The notes beneath the pieces were generated by a model. It searched no databases. It worked only from the letters and a program-made list of their open reading frames with translations, and was not told the origin of the DNA. Positions 1-5,586 of a stretch of 7,494 nucleotides of DNA are shown here, piece after piece. The position numbers were made by a program, and so were the translations under genes. Location of the stretch: assembly GCA_938049075.1 (NCBI GenBank), contig CALICZ010000080.1, positions 1 through 7,494 on the forward strand, given 5' to 3'. Positions within the stretch are counted from its first letter, which is position 1, and each line of letters begins with the position of its first letter. Source of the DNA: an uncultured Candidatus Saccharibacteria bacterium. Its GTDB lineage: Bacteria; Patescibacteriota; Saccharimonadia; Saccharimonadales; Saccharimonadaceae.

Positions 1-1425
1 AATATAAGCCGTCTTGATGCCGAGGTCAGTTAGATAAGTAGAGAGATCCTCAGCCATCCGCTTAGTGAGCGTCGTCACGAGCACGCGCTGCTGCTGGCTG
101 GTGCGCTCGCGAATCTCTGCAATCAGGTCGTCTACCTGCCCTTCAGTTGGACGAACTATAATTTCTGGGTCGAGCAAACCAGTAGGACGAATCACCTGCT
201 GAGCGGGAGCAGGGCTGCGCTCGAGCTCATAATCGCCAGGGGTAGCAGAGACGTAAATCACTTGGTTGATATGTTTATCGAATTCATCAAAGCGCAGTGG
301 GCGATTGTCTAGCGCGCTTGGCAGGCGAAAGCCATGCTCCACCAGCACTTCTTTGCGAGCGCGGTCACCATTATACATCGCGCGCACTTGGGGGACGGTT
401 ACGTGACTCTCGTCGATTAGCATCAAGAAATCGTCAGGAAAGTAATCGAGCAAGGTAGCTGGCTGCTCACCCGCTTCGCGGTTGGTGAGATAGCGACTAT
501 AGTTCTCGATCCCCTTCACGAAGCCAGTCTGCTCGAGCATTTCCAGGTCGTACTTAGTACGCTGGCTCAGGCGCTGCGCTTCAAGCAGCTTGCCGTGCAC
601 CTCAAACCACTGTTCACGCTCCTCGTACTCCTGTCGAATCCGGTCAATCGCCTGCTTAATTTTCTCCTTAGGAGTTGCATAGTGGCTACTCGGAAAGATG
701 GTAAACTCCACTGGCTCATCGAGGATCTCGCCAGTGAGCGGGTTGATGTGCGTAATTCGATCCACCTCATCTCCAAAAAATTCCACCCGATAGGCCGTCT
801 CTTGCCCTGCCGGAAAGACATCGACCACATCGCCCTTGACGCGAAAGGCACCGCGTGCAAAATCGATATCATTGCGATGGTATTGGATATCCATCAGCTG
901 GCGCAAAAATTTGTCCTGAACTCGCCGCTCACCCTGGCGCACCGTGACGGACAGCTCATAATAATCAGCTGGCGAACCCAGGCCATAGATGCAACTCACA
1001 CTGGCAATGATAATTACATCACGCCGCGTCAGTAGTGCATCAGTCGCTGCATGGCGGAGGCGGTCAATCTCTTCATTGATGGCCGAGTCCTTCTCGATAT
1101 ACGTATCACTGCTGGCAATGTATGCCTCTGGCTGATAATAATCAAAATAACTGACAAAGTAGTGTACTTCATTGTCTGGAAAGAACTGCTTGAACTCACT
1201 AAAGAGCTGCGCAGCGAGTGTCTTGTTATGCGCCAAAACAAGTGTTGGCACGCCACGCTGGGCAATAATATTCGCCATCGTAAAGGTCTTGCCACTACCG
1301 GTTGCACCGAGCAATGTCTGCTCGCGCTGGCCAGCCTCCAGGCCACCAAGTAACTGGGCGATCGCCTGTGGCTGATCACCGGTCGGTTGATAGACGGAAC
1401 GAAGCTGAAATGGTATGTGCGTCAC
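1..1425 (-). CDS. uvrB: UvrABC excinuclease subunit B, N-terminal 475 residues (runs off left edge)
   Basis: UvrB is the DNA-damage-verifying helicase-like subunit of nucleotide excision repair. It is loaded by UvrA and then recruits UvrC. Seen in the translation: the family N-terminus with PTGDQPQAI, Walker A GATGSGKT at residues 40-47 (Lys46), the beta-hairpin region YYQPEAYIASSDTYIEKDSA starting at residue 96, the Walker B-type DESHVTVPQ with Asp338-Glu339, and the second helicase domain with VLVTTLTKRMAEDL just before the edge. The frame is open from GTG at 1425 to base 1. Family length is about 660-700 residues, so the last helicase motifs and the C-terminal UvrC-binding UVR motif lie outside. 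GTG 1425 is the only standard start between the upstream in-frame stop (1453-1455) and the PTGDQP motif. It lies 27 bases after the epimerase gene on the same strand, so co-transcription is likely. The Shine-Dalgarno-like AAGGAG ends only one base before GTG, unusually close. I saw no clear LexA-type operator. Confidence 0.97.
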   Translation of the reverse strand, partial: MTHIPFQLRSVYQPTGDQPQAIAQLLGGLEAGQREQTLLGATGSGKTFTMANIIAQRGVPTLVLAHNKTLAAQLFSEFKQFFPDNEVHYFVSYFDYYQPEAYIASSDTYIEKDSAINEEIDRLRHAATDALLTRRDVIIIASVSCIYGLGSPADYYELSVTVRQGERRVQDKFLRQLMDIQYHRNDIDFARGAFRVKGDVVDVFPAGQETAYRVEFFGDEVDRITHINPLTGEILDEPVEFTIFPSSHYATPKEKIKQAIDRIRQEYEEREQWFEVHGKLLEAQRLSQRTKYDLEMLEQTGFVKGIENYSRYLTNREAGEQPATLLDYFPDDFLMLIDESHVTVPQVRAMYNGDRARKEVLVEHGFRLPSALDNRPLRFDEFDKHINQVIYVSATPGDYELERSPAPAQQVIRPTGLLDPEIIVRPTEGQVDDLIAEIRERTSQQQRVLVTTLTKRMAEDLSTYLTDLGIKTAYI

Positions 1426-1432
1426 GCTCCTT

Positions 1433-1441
1433 AGTGTAGCA
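1433..1441 (-). promoter_or_regulatory. Candidate extended -10 promoter for uvrB
   Basis: On the minus strand TGC-TACACT matches the TGn extended -10 pattern (hexamer 4 of 6 to TATAAT). It ends 7 bases before the GTG start of uvrB, so initiation here would give an essentially leaderless mRNA. No convincing -35 is seen. The site sits in the 27-base gap between the epimerase gene and uvrB, so read-through from upstream is also possible. This is an inference from motif and spacing only. Confidence 0.4.
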
Positions 1442-1452
1442 TAGCGCGGGCC

Positions 1453-2097
1453 TTAAATCACACTCTGGCGATTCATCTCAGCAAGGAGTTTGTTGTACGT
1501 TGCTTGCGGGTCTTTGGCGTGATTGATCGCCCCACCAACGCTAATTACGTCAGCCCCACCCTGGGCAATATGGAAAACATTATCTACCGTCACGCCACCA
1601 TCCCAGCCAATCTCGACCCGAGGGTGGATGGCTCGCACCAGCCGAATCTTCTCTATTTGCATCATCCGCGCCTTACCGCCAAACTCACCCAGCTTACCAC
1701 TGACGATCGATACATAGTCGGCCGTCTCGATATACGACGCCACCGTCTCGGGTACCGTAGTACGCTGCAAGGCCACCCCAGCATGAATACCAGCTTGCTT
1801 GACCTGCTGCAAGACAGGGATTAAATCTTCTTTGACTTCAGCGTGAAAAATAATAGTACTAGGCCGCAGCTTGATCAGTTTCTCAACATACACACTGGGG
1901 CGCGCCACCATAGCGTGAATGTCAACCGTCCACGACTGAGGCCACCACAGTTGGCCGATCCCTACCGTTTGACGGGGCGCAAATACGCCATCAGAAATAT
2001 CAATATGAACCCGCTTGGCAAACGGCATAAAATGCTCTACCGCAGCCTTGTATTCATCAGTTTTTGTACTCAAAATAATTGGTGCTATGACAGCCAT
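1453..2097 (-). CDS. rpe: Divergent ribulose-phosphate 3-epimerase family protein
   Basis: This is a TIM-barrel protein of the Rpe family, which interconverts D-ribulose 5-phosphate and D-xylulose 5-phosphate in the cytoplasmic pentose phosphate pathway. Numbering from the chosen ATG at 2097 (214 residues), the family metal and catalytic residues are present: His31 and Asp33 in HIDISDG, His61 in DIHAM and Asp166 in GWDGGV. The length is normal. Two sites depart from the family. The substrate-site serine of the usual APSILS is Ile7 here (APIILS), and the usual NPGFGG phosphate loop reads SGKLGEFGGK. A further ATG at 2106 is in frame, but it lies inside the predicted -10 box. The start at 2097 sits 7 bases after that box and matches the family's N-terminus, so I chose it. 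uvrB follows after 27 bases. The fold assignment is strong. The exact substrate is less sure because of the altered loops. Confidence 0.82.
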   Translation of the reverse strand: MAVIAPIILSTKTDEYKAAVEHFMPFAKRVHIDISDGVFAPRQTVGIGQLWWPQSWTVDIHAMVARPSVYVEKLIKLRPSTIIFHAEVKEDLIPVLQQVKQAGIHAGVALQRTTVPETVASYIETADYVSIVSGKLGEFGGKARMMQIEKIRLVRAIHPRVEIGWDGGVTVDNVFHIAQGGADVISVGGAINHAKDPQATYNKLLAEMNRQSVI

Positions 2098-2104
2098 GCA
2101 AGAC

Positions 2105-2133
2105 ATTATACGGCGTCTGGCGTGTGTTGTAAA
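2105..2133 (-). promoter_or_regulatory. Near-consensus sigma-70 promoter for rpe, leaderless
   Basis: On the minus strand the -35 is TTTACA (2133-2128), the spacer is exactly 17 bases and the -10 is a perfect TATAAT (2110-2105). Seven bases then lead to the ATG at 2097, so the predicted start of transcription is at or next to that ATG. There is no Shine-Dalgarno sequence. The -10 overlaps the upstream in-frame ATG at 2106, which therefore should not be in the message made from this promoter. Confidence 0.8.
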
Positions 2134-2180
2134 GACGGCGACGGCGTTCTTTCACGTTTGCGAGAGCGAAGGAGGGAGTG

Positions 2181-2471
2181 TTAGACTGACGTGCGCGAAG
2201 AGTAGGTATTTGACACTTCCTTAACAGCATTTAAGAAAGCGTCATCAAAGTCCTCGTATTCTATCTTCTTTGTCTTGTCAATTAGTGATTCCAGTTCTGC
2301 CATTTCTTGCGAAGATAACACGCAGCCATTTGCGGCTAATATTGTGCAAATATGCTCAAGGGCGACAGCCCATTCGCCCGCATCATTGAACATTGTCGCT
2401 AGTTCCACGTCAATATTTGTTAGGTAGGGGCTTTTGTCGATGTAGTCTTGTATTGCTTTTGTCAAACTCAT
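2181..2471 (-). CDS. Small acidic protein, possibly MafI-like immunity protein
   Basis: This is a 96-residue soluble, acidic protein without signal peptide, membrane segment or catalytic motif that I can recognise. It looks all-helical. Residues 31-39 (AGEWAVALE), followed by a hydrophobic stretch, a short linker and a second helix with AELESLID, resemble from memory the pattern of small MafI-like immunity proteins (a GE-x-x-x-ALE core). That resemblance is weak and no partner toxin gene lies in the window. The gene stands 80 bases after the prepilin gene on the same strand and 83 bases before the rpe start. It has its own candidate leaderless promoter and no Shine-Dalgarno sequence. The ATG at 2471 is supported by that promoter spacing. 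I am fairly confident that it is a real gene and unsure of its role. Confidence 0.65.
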   Translation of the reverse strand: MSLTKAIQDYIDKSPYLTNIDVELATMFNDAGEWAVALEHICTILAANGCVLSSQEMAELESLIDKTKKIEYEDFDDAFLNAVKEVSNTYSSRTSV

Positions 2472-2477
2472 ATGTAT

Positions 2478-2486
2478 ACTTTAGCA
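2478..2486 (-). promoter_or_regulatory. Candidate extended -10 promoter, leaderless
   Basis: On the minus strand TGC-TAAAGT is an extended -10 ending 6 bases before the ATG at 2471, so the predicted +1 is the A of the start codon. A weak -35-like TTAACT lies 16 bases upstream of the hexamer. No Shine-Dalgarno sequence is present near the start. Confidence 0.5.
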
Positions 2487-2551
2487 CAATATATCGGACA
2501 GTTAAGCAATTATGAATATGCTTTATAGCAGACATTTCACATAATAATGCG

Positions 2552-2965
2552 CTAGAAACTCGCTGGGCAACTGCCTGTCTGCGGCCGTGCCATGCCAGTA
2601 GTGGCGTAGTAGCGAATGTCGGTGAGATGACGGTCGGTGGCTTGAACACAGAATTTGGTGGCATCGGCGCTCAGCGTAACCTGCACGGCTGTGTCGCTTG
2701 GCGGACGGTAACCGACTTGCTCAAGGTTAGTACTATAGCTTGCACCACTAGCGCTAGCGTTGGCGTGGTGCGTCTTGATCGCCTCAAGTGCACTGGTGGC
2801 TGCCGCACGCGTTGCGACATCGACCGAGCGCCGCCGATAGCCCGAATACGCTGTCATAGACAGCGTTACGAGTAAGCCCAGGATCGCAATGACAATCATC
2901 AGCTCCATGAGCGTGAAGCCCTTCTGGCTCCGCTGCATCCACCATACCGCCCTGCTTTGCCTCAT
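2552..2965 (-). CDS. Type IV prepilin-like protein with class III signal
   Basis: This is a 137-residue prepilin of the type IV pilus or pseudopilus family, processed at the inner face of the membrane by a prepilin peptidase and assembled into a surface fibre. Residues 1-16 form a short basic leader ending in Lys-Gly. Cleavage is expected in KG/FTLMELMIV between Gly16 and Phe17, with the conserved Glu at mature position 5 (Glu21) and a hydrophobic helix to about residue 37. The globular part is Ala/Thr/Ser-rich. Two cysteines, Cys106 and Cys133, are placed like the C-terminal disulfide loop of type IV pilins. The ATG at 2965 has a good Shine-Dalgarno (GGAGGGAG, 2980-2973). The frame stays open upstream to 3040, but that part would overlap the promoter. 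No pilus assembly genes are in the window, so major versus minor pilin cannot be told. Confidence 0.88.
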   Translation of the reverse strand: MRQSRAVWWMQRSQKGFTLMELMIVIAILGLLVTLSMTAYSGYRRRSVDVATRAAATSALEAIKTHHANASASGASYSTNLEQVGYRPPSDTAVQVTLSADATKFCVQATDRHLTDIRYYATTGMARPQTGSCPASF

Positions 2966-2994
2966 TATATTTCTCCCTCCATTAGCATAAGCAT
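2965..2994 (-). other. Possible nine-codon upstream ORF in the prepilin leader
   Basis: Within the predicted leader, an ATG at 2994 opens a nine-codon frame reading MLMLMEGEI. Its TAA stop overlaps the prepilin start as TAATG. The arrangement would permit translational coupling. It has no Shine-Dalgarno of its own, and such a short frame may arise by chance. Confidence 0.25.
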
Positions 2995-3005
2995 ATTTAA
3001 GCATC

Positions 3006-3034
3006 ACTATAGCAGGTGGAATGGTCAAGGGCAA
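3006..3034 (-). promoter_or_regulatory. Promoter for the prepilin gene
   Basis: On the minus strand the -35 is TTGCCC (3034-3029, 4 of 6), the spacer is 17 bases and the -10 is TATAGT (3011-3006) with an extended TGC in front. The predicted start near 2999 gives a leader of about 34 bases that contains the Shine-Dalgarno GGAGGG. It lies back to back with the rsh promoter. Confidence 0.6.
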
Positions 3035-3057
3035 TAGCACTTTTCTTCTTGGCAGTA

Positions 3058-3063
3058 TATACT
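3058..3063 (+). promoter_or_regulatory. -10 box of rsh, leaderless
   Basis: TATACT (5 of 6 to consensus) ends 6 bases before the ATG at 3070, so the predicted first transcribed base is the A of the start codon. No good -35 is visible at 16-18 bases upstream, which may mean an activator or a weak promoter. No Shine-Dalgarno sequence precedes the ATG. Confidence 0.55.
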
Positions 3064-3069
3064 AGGTTT

Positions 3070-4641
3070 ATGGTGACCAAACAAGACGTCCTCACAAAAG
3101 CACGCGGTCTCTATAGCGAAGATCAGCTGTATGAAATCGACCATGCGATCGACTTCGCCACCCAGGCACACCACGGACAAAAGCGCAAAAGCGGTGAACC
3201 CTACATTACCCATCCGCTGAGCGTTGCAATTATCTTGATCGACTGGGGGATGGACAGCGACACCATCATCGCGGGTATTCTCCACGACACCGTTGAGGAT
3301 ACCGAGACGTCACTAGACGATATTGAGTCACTTTTTGGACATGATGTGTCCTTCCTCGTTGATGGCGTGACGAAGGTGAGTCAAGCCCGGGCTGGTATGC
3401 GCGACCTCGACCACTATCTCCCTCAGACAAAAGACAACCTTACCAAGCTGCTTATTGCCGTGGGACAGGACGTACGTGTCATCATCATCAAGCTGGCCGA
3501 TCGGCTACACAATATGCAGACGTTGCAATTCAAGTCGCCCGAAAAGCAGCAAAAGATCGCCCGAGAAACACTCGAGGTCTTTGCCCCCATGGCTGACCAA
3601 CTCGGTATGGGGCGGGTGCGGATGGAGCTAGAAGAACTCGCCTTTAGCTACCTCGACCCCAAAGAATACAAGCGGCTTGAGAAGGTCATGAAGCAACGCC
3701 TAGGCAAAAGCACTCGCAAGCTTGGCGTCGTCCGCCTCGAGGTCGAGCGGGCACTCAAGGATGAGAAGCTCGAGTTTGAGATCAATGGGCGAGTCAAAAG
3801 CCTTTACAGCCTGCACCGCAAGCTCCAAAAGCGCGGTAGTCTCGACAATATTTATGACCTGATGGCACTACGCATCATTGTCCACACCAAGGAAGAGTGC
3901 TACTTAGTGCTGGGCATTCTCCACTCGCTCTATCAACCGATGATTGCTCGCATCAAAGATTATATTTCCATCCCCAAGCCAAACGGCTACCAGAGCCTCC
4001 ATACAACGGTCATCACGCCTAATAAGCAGATCGTCGAGTTCCAGATCCGCACCCGCGATATGCATGAATACGCCGAGCGTGGCCTTGCCGCCAGCTTTCA
4101 CTACCAGCAACAAAAAGATAGCAAGGAGTATCTCAAGGGCGACTCCAAGCGCGGCGTATCAAATCTGCCGGCCCAGTTGCAGTGGATTACGCAATTGCAA
4201 GAAATCGCCGCTCGCCTGCGCGCTGGCGAGGATATCCCTCGCGAGCAGTTATCGATCGATCTCTTTGGCCACCGCATCTTCGTTTTTTCTCCCAAGGGAG
4301 ACATCTACAACCTCCCCGAAGGGGCGTTGCCGCTGGATTTCGCCTACGCCATCCACTCTGATATCGCCAAGCACGCCTACGGCTTCCGGATCAATGGCAA
4401 GATGGAGCCATTCGAGCGTCCACTTGAGAATGGTGATGTCATCGAAGTCCTTACCCGCAAGCTCTCCTACCCTAAGCCGGGTTGGGCGCAGCTTGTTACT
4501 ACCAGTCACGCGCGCGACAAGCTCCGCCTTCAGCTCAACAAAATCCGCGTTCAAGCTGTTAATGGTGCCATCAATCTGACAGATAAAATTATGCCAATCA
4601 GTAAGCCTGAGGCTGCTTCGAAAAAGTCAAAGAATAAATAA
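3070..4641 (+). CDS. Bifunctional (p)ppGpp synthetase/hydrolase, short Rel/SpoT form
   Basis: This RelA/SpoT homologue makes and degrades the alarmone (p)ppGpp of the stringent response. Numbering from ATG 3070 (523 residues), the HD hydrolase domain (about 20-180) keeps its metal ligands His48, His72-Asp73 and Asp144 and the catalytic pair Glu76-Asp77 (HDTVEDT). The synthetase domain (about 235-350) has GRVKSLYS, Asp263, the RIKD form (294-297) of the switch motif found in bifunctional Rel enzymes, KPNGYQSLHTTV and the catalytic Glu323 in EFQIRT. A TGS domain follows (about 400-462). The protein then ends with a lysine-rich tail. Bifunctional Rel proteins normally exceed 700 residues, with helical, zinc-finger/conserved-cysteine and ACT/RRM domains after TGS, all absent here. 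The 267 bases after the stop carry no trace of them. An in-frame GTG at 3016 would add 18 residues but lies upstream of the promoter's -10, so ATG 3070 is preferred. Confidence 0.95.
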   Translation: MVTKQDVLTKARGLYSEDQLYEIDHAIDFATQAHHGQKRKSGEPYITHPLSVAIILIDWGMDSDTIIAGILHDTVEDTETSLDDIESLFGHDVSFLVDGVTKVSQARAGMRDLDHYLPQTKDNLTKLLIAVGQDVRVIIIKLADRLHNMQTLQFKSPEKQQKIARETLEVFAPMADQLGMGRVRMELEELAFSYLDPKEYKRLEKVMKQRLGKSTRKLGVVRLEVERALKDEKLEFEINGRVKSLYSLHRKLQKRGSLDNIYDLMALRIIVHTKEECYLVLGILHSLYQPMIARIKDYISIPKPNGYQSLHTTVITPNKQIVEFQIRTRDMHEYAERGLAASFHYQQQKDSKEYLKGDSKRGVSNLPAQLQWITQLQEIAARLRAGEDIPREQLSIDLFGHRIFVFSPKGDIYNLPEGALPLDFAYAIHSDIAKHAYGFRINGKMEPFERPLENGDVIEVLTRKLSYPKPGWAQLVTTSHARDKLRLQLNKIRVQAVNGAINLTDKIMPISKPEAASKKSKNK

Positions 4642-4908
4642 CTGAGGTAACGTTAGATAATTGCCACGCATCTTGACTTAAGTCTCTAAAATTATCGATC
4701 TGCCGCAACCTTGTTCCCTCTATCGCCATTATTATCCAACAGATGTGGGTAGCCTATTGTGATAACCAGCCTGCGAGCCTCTGACTTTCTTGATAAAGCA
4801 ATATTGTGCAAGTACTAACTGCTTATAGTAACCTAGAGGATTCCAGAGGTTGAAGTAAAAATACAAAATACCCCAGTGGGGTATTTTGTATTTGCTTAAA
4901 CGCGTTAT
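4642..4908. other. Non-coding spacer between convergent rsh and ppa
   Basis: The 267 bases between the two convergent stop codons are more AT-rich than the genes and interrupted by stops in all frames. I see no tRNA, rRNA or continuation of the rsh gene. The only clear element is the hairpin at 4859-4893. An 11-base word, CCTAGAGGATT (4832-4842), recurs in the spacer after the phosphodiesterase gene at 6452-6462. Confidence 0.7.
4859..4893. terminator. Two-way intrinsic terminator between rsh and ppa
   Basis: This is a perfect 16-base-pair stem, AAATACAAAATACCCC paired with its exact reverse complement, around the three-base loop AGT. Four G-C pairs sit at the tip and A/T-rich arms below provide the T-rich 3' side in either direction. 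On the minus strand the arm runs on into TTTTTAC. It serves rsh on the plus strand (218 bases after its stop) and ppa on the minus strand (15 bases after its stop). Confidence 0.88.
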
Positions 4909-5439
4909 CTAGCGTTCATTCCAACGCGCAATAGATTCATGGATAATCTGCTTGGCACGCGCGGCATCACCAAAGCCCTTCACTACAGTAGTGCCAGGCT
5001 TCTTGAGATCTTTGTAGTGATTAAAGTGGTGCTCGATTTGCTTGAGGGTTGCAGCAGGGAGATCTTCGAGCGAGTTGATTGCATCACCTGTGTTGCGGTC
5101 ATCTGCTGGCACGACGATCACCTTATCATCCACCTCGTCATCGTCTACAAACTCCAGCACGCCAATCACCTTGCCTTCCAAAACGACACCAGTCGTTAGT
5201 GGTTGGTCGGTGATGATGAGAGCGTCGAGCTCATCGCCATCTTCATCTAGGGTTTGTGGAATGAAGCCATAGTTGGTTGGTTTGGCAAAGATTGCTGGCT
5301 CGACCCGGTCGAGCTTCATCACTGCGCGGTCGCGATCCCATTCAATTTTATGGTAGCTCCCCTGGGGAATCTCCACCACTACATTAACAACACCAGCGTC
5401 AACGTCGCCGGGCGTCAGTATTTTATTAAAATCTGCCAT
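4909..5439 (-). CDS. ppa: Inorganic pyrophosphatase, family I (soluble)
   Basis: The enzyme hydrolyses pyrophosphate to two phosphates in the cytoplasm, pulling nucleic acid, protein and nucleotide synthesis forward. It needs Mg2+. Its 176 residues match the usual bacterial length. Visible family motifs are EIPQGSYHKIEWD (Glu23, Lys31), NYGFIPQT (56-63), the metal-binding signature DEDGDELDAL with Asp67, Asp69 and Asp72, the acidic cluster around residues 99-105 followed by Lys106, and HYKDLKKPG near residue 141. The start at 5439 has a strong Shine-Dalgarno, AAGGAG at 5454-5449, with 9 bases to the ATG and its own promoter. A strong terminator follows 15 bases after the stop, so this is a single-gene transcription unit. 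Confidence 0.97.
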   Translation of the reverse strand: MADFNKILTPGDVDAGVVNVVVEIPQGSYHKIEWDRDRAVMKLDRVEPAIFAKPTNYGFIPQTLDEDGDELDALIITDQPLTTGVVLEGKVIGVLEFVDDDEVDDKVIVVPADDRNTGDAINSLEDLPAATLKQIEHHFNHYKDLKKPGTTVVKGFGDAARAKQIIHESIARWNER

Positions 5440-5472
5440 TTATATTAGCTCCTTTCTGTTGCTATCTGTTTT

Positions 5473-5502
5473 ATTTTAGCAAAATCTGCTCGGTAATAGC
5501 AA
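5473..5502 (-). promoter_or_regulatory. Promoter for ppa
   Basis: On the minus strand the -35-like TTGCTA (5502-5497) is followed by an 18-base spacer ending in TGC and the -10 TAAAAT (5478-5473), an extended -10 arrangement. The predicted start, near 5466, gives a leader of about 27 bases carrying the Shine-Dalgarno AGAAAGGAG. This contrasts with the leaderless neighbours. Confidence 0.65.
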
Positions 5503-5568
5503 AAGAAGATGCGCTGGCAGTGCAACCTTGCTCTGCAAGCACATTATCCTCATCACCAACCCATTTGA

Positions 5569-5577
5569 TGGTATAAT
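5569..5577 (+). promoter_or_regulatory. Extended -10 promoter for the phosphodiesterase gene, near-leaderless
   Basis: TGG-TATAAT is an extended -10 with a perfect hexamer (5572-5577). Nine bases separate it from the ATG at 5587, so the message would begin about three bases before the start codon. No -35 match and no Shine-Dalgarno are seen. It diverges from the ppa promoter across the 147-base gap. Confidence 0.65.
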
Positions 5578-5586
5578 ACTGCTAGC

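Noticed and set aside
595..1035. 146-codon plus-strand ORF
   Set aside because: It lies antisense to conserved UvrB coding sequence, has no family resemblance, and is explained by GC-rich codon bias on the opposite strand.
2134..2160. Hairpin after the small acidic gene as a terminator
   Set aside because: It has only about seven pairs with a bulge and a short T run that overlaps the rpe -35 region, so it is too weak to call.
2966..3040. Upstream extension of the prepilin frame to an ATG at 3040
   Set aside because: It overlaps the predicted pilin promoter. The ATG at 2965 has a strong Shine-Dalgarno and gives a leader of normal length.
3016..3069. GTG start giving rsh an 18-residue N-terminal extension with a hydrophobic run
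   Set aside because: The segment lies upstream of and across the -10 box (TATACT, 3058-3063), has no Shine-Dalgarno, and the family's N-terminus begins at the ATG at 3070.
4642..4858. tRNA or known structured RNA in the rsh-ppa spacer
   Set aside because: No T-loop GTTCRANYC-type motif, no cloverleaf pairing and no recognised RNase P, SRP RNA or tmRNA core were found on either strand.
3070..5439. Functional pairing of rsh and pyrophosphatase through released pyrophosphate
   Set aside because: Hydrolysis of (p)ppGpp does release pyrophosphate, but the genes are convergent, separately promoted and split by a strong terminator, so proximity alone proves nothing.
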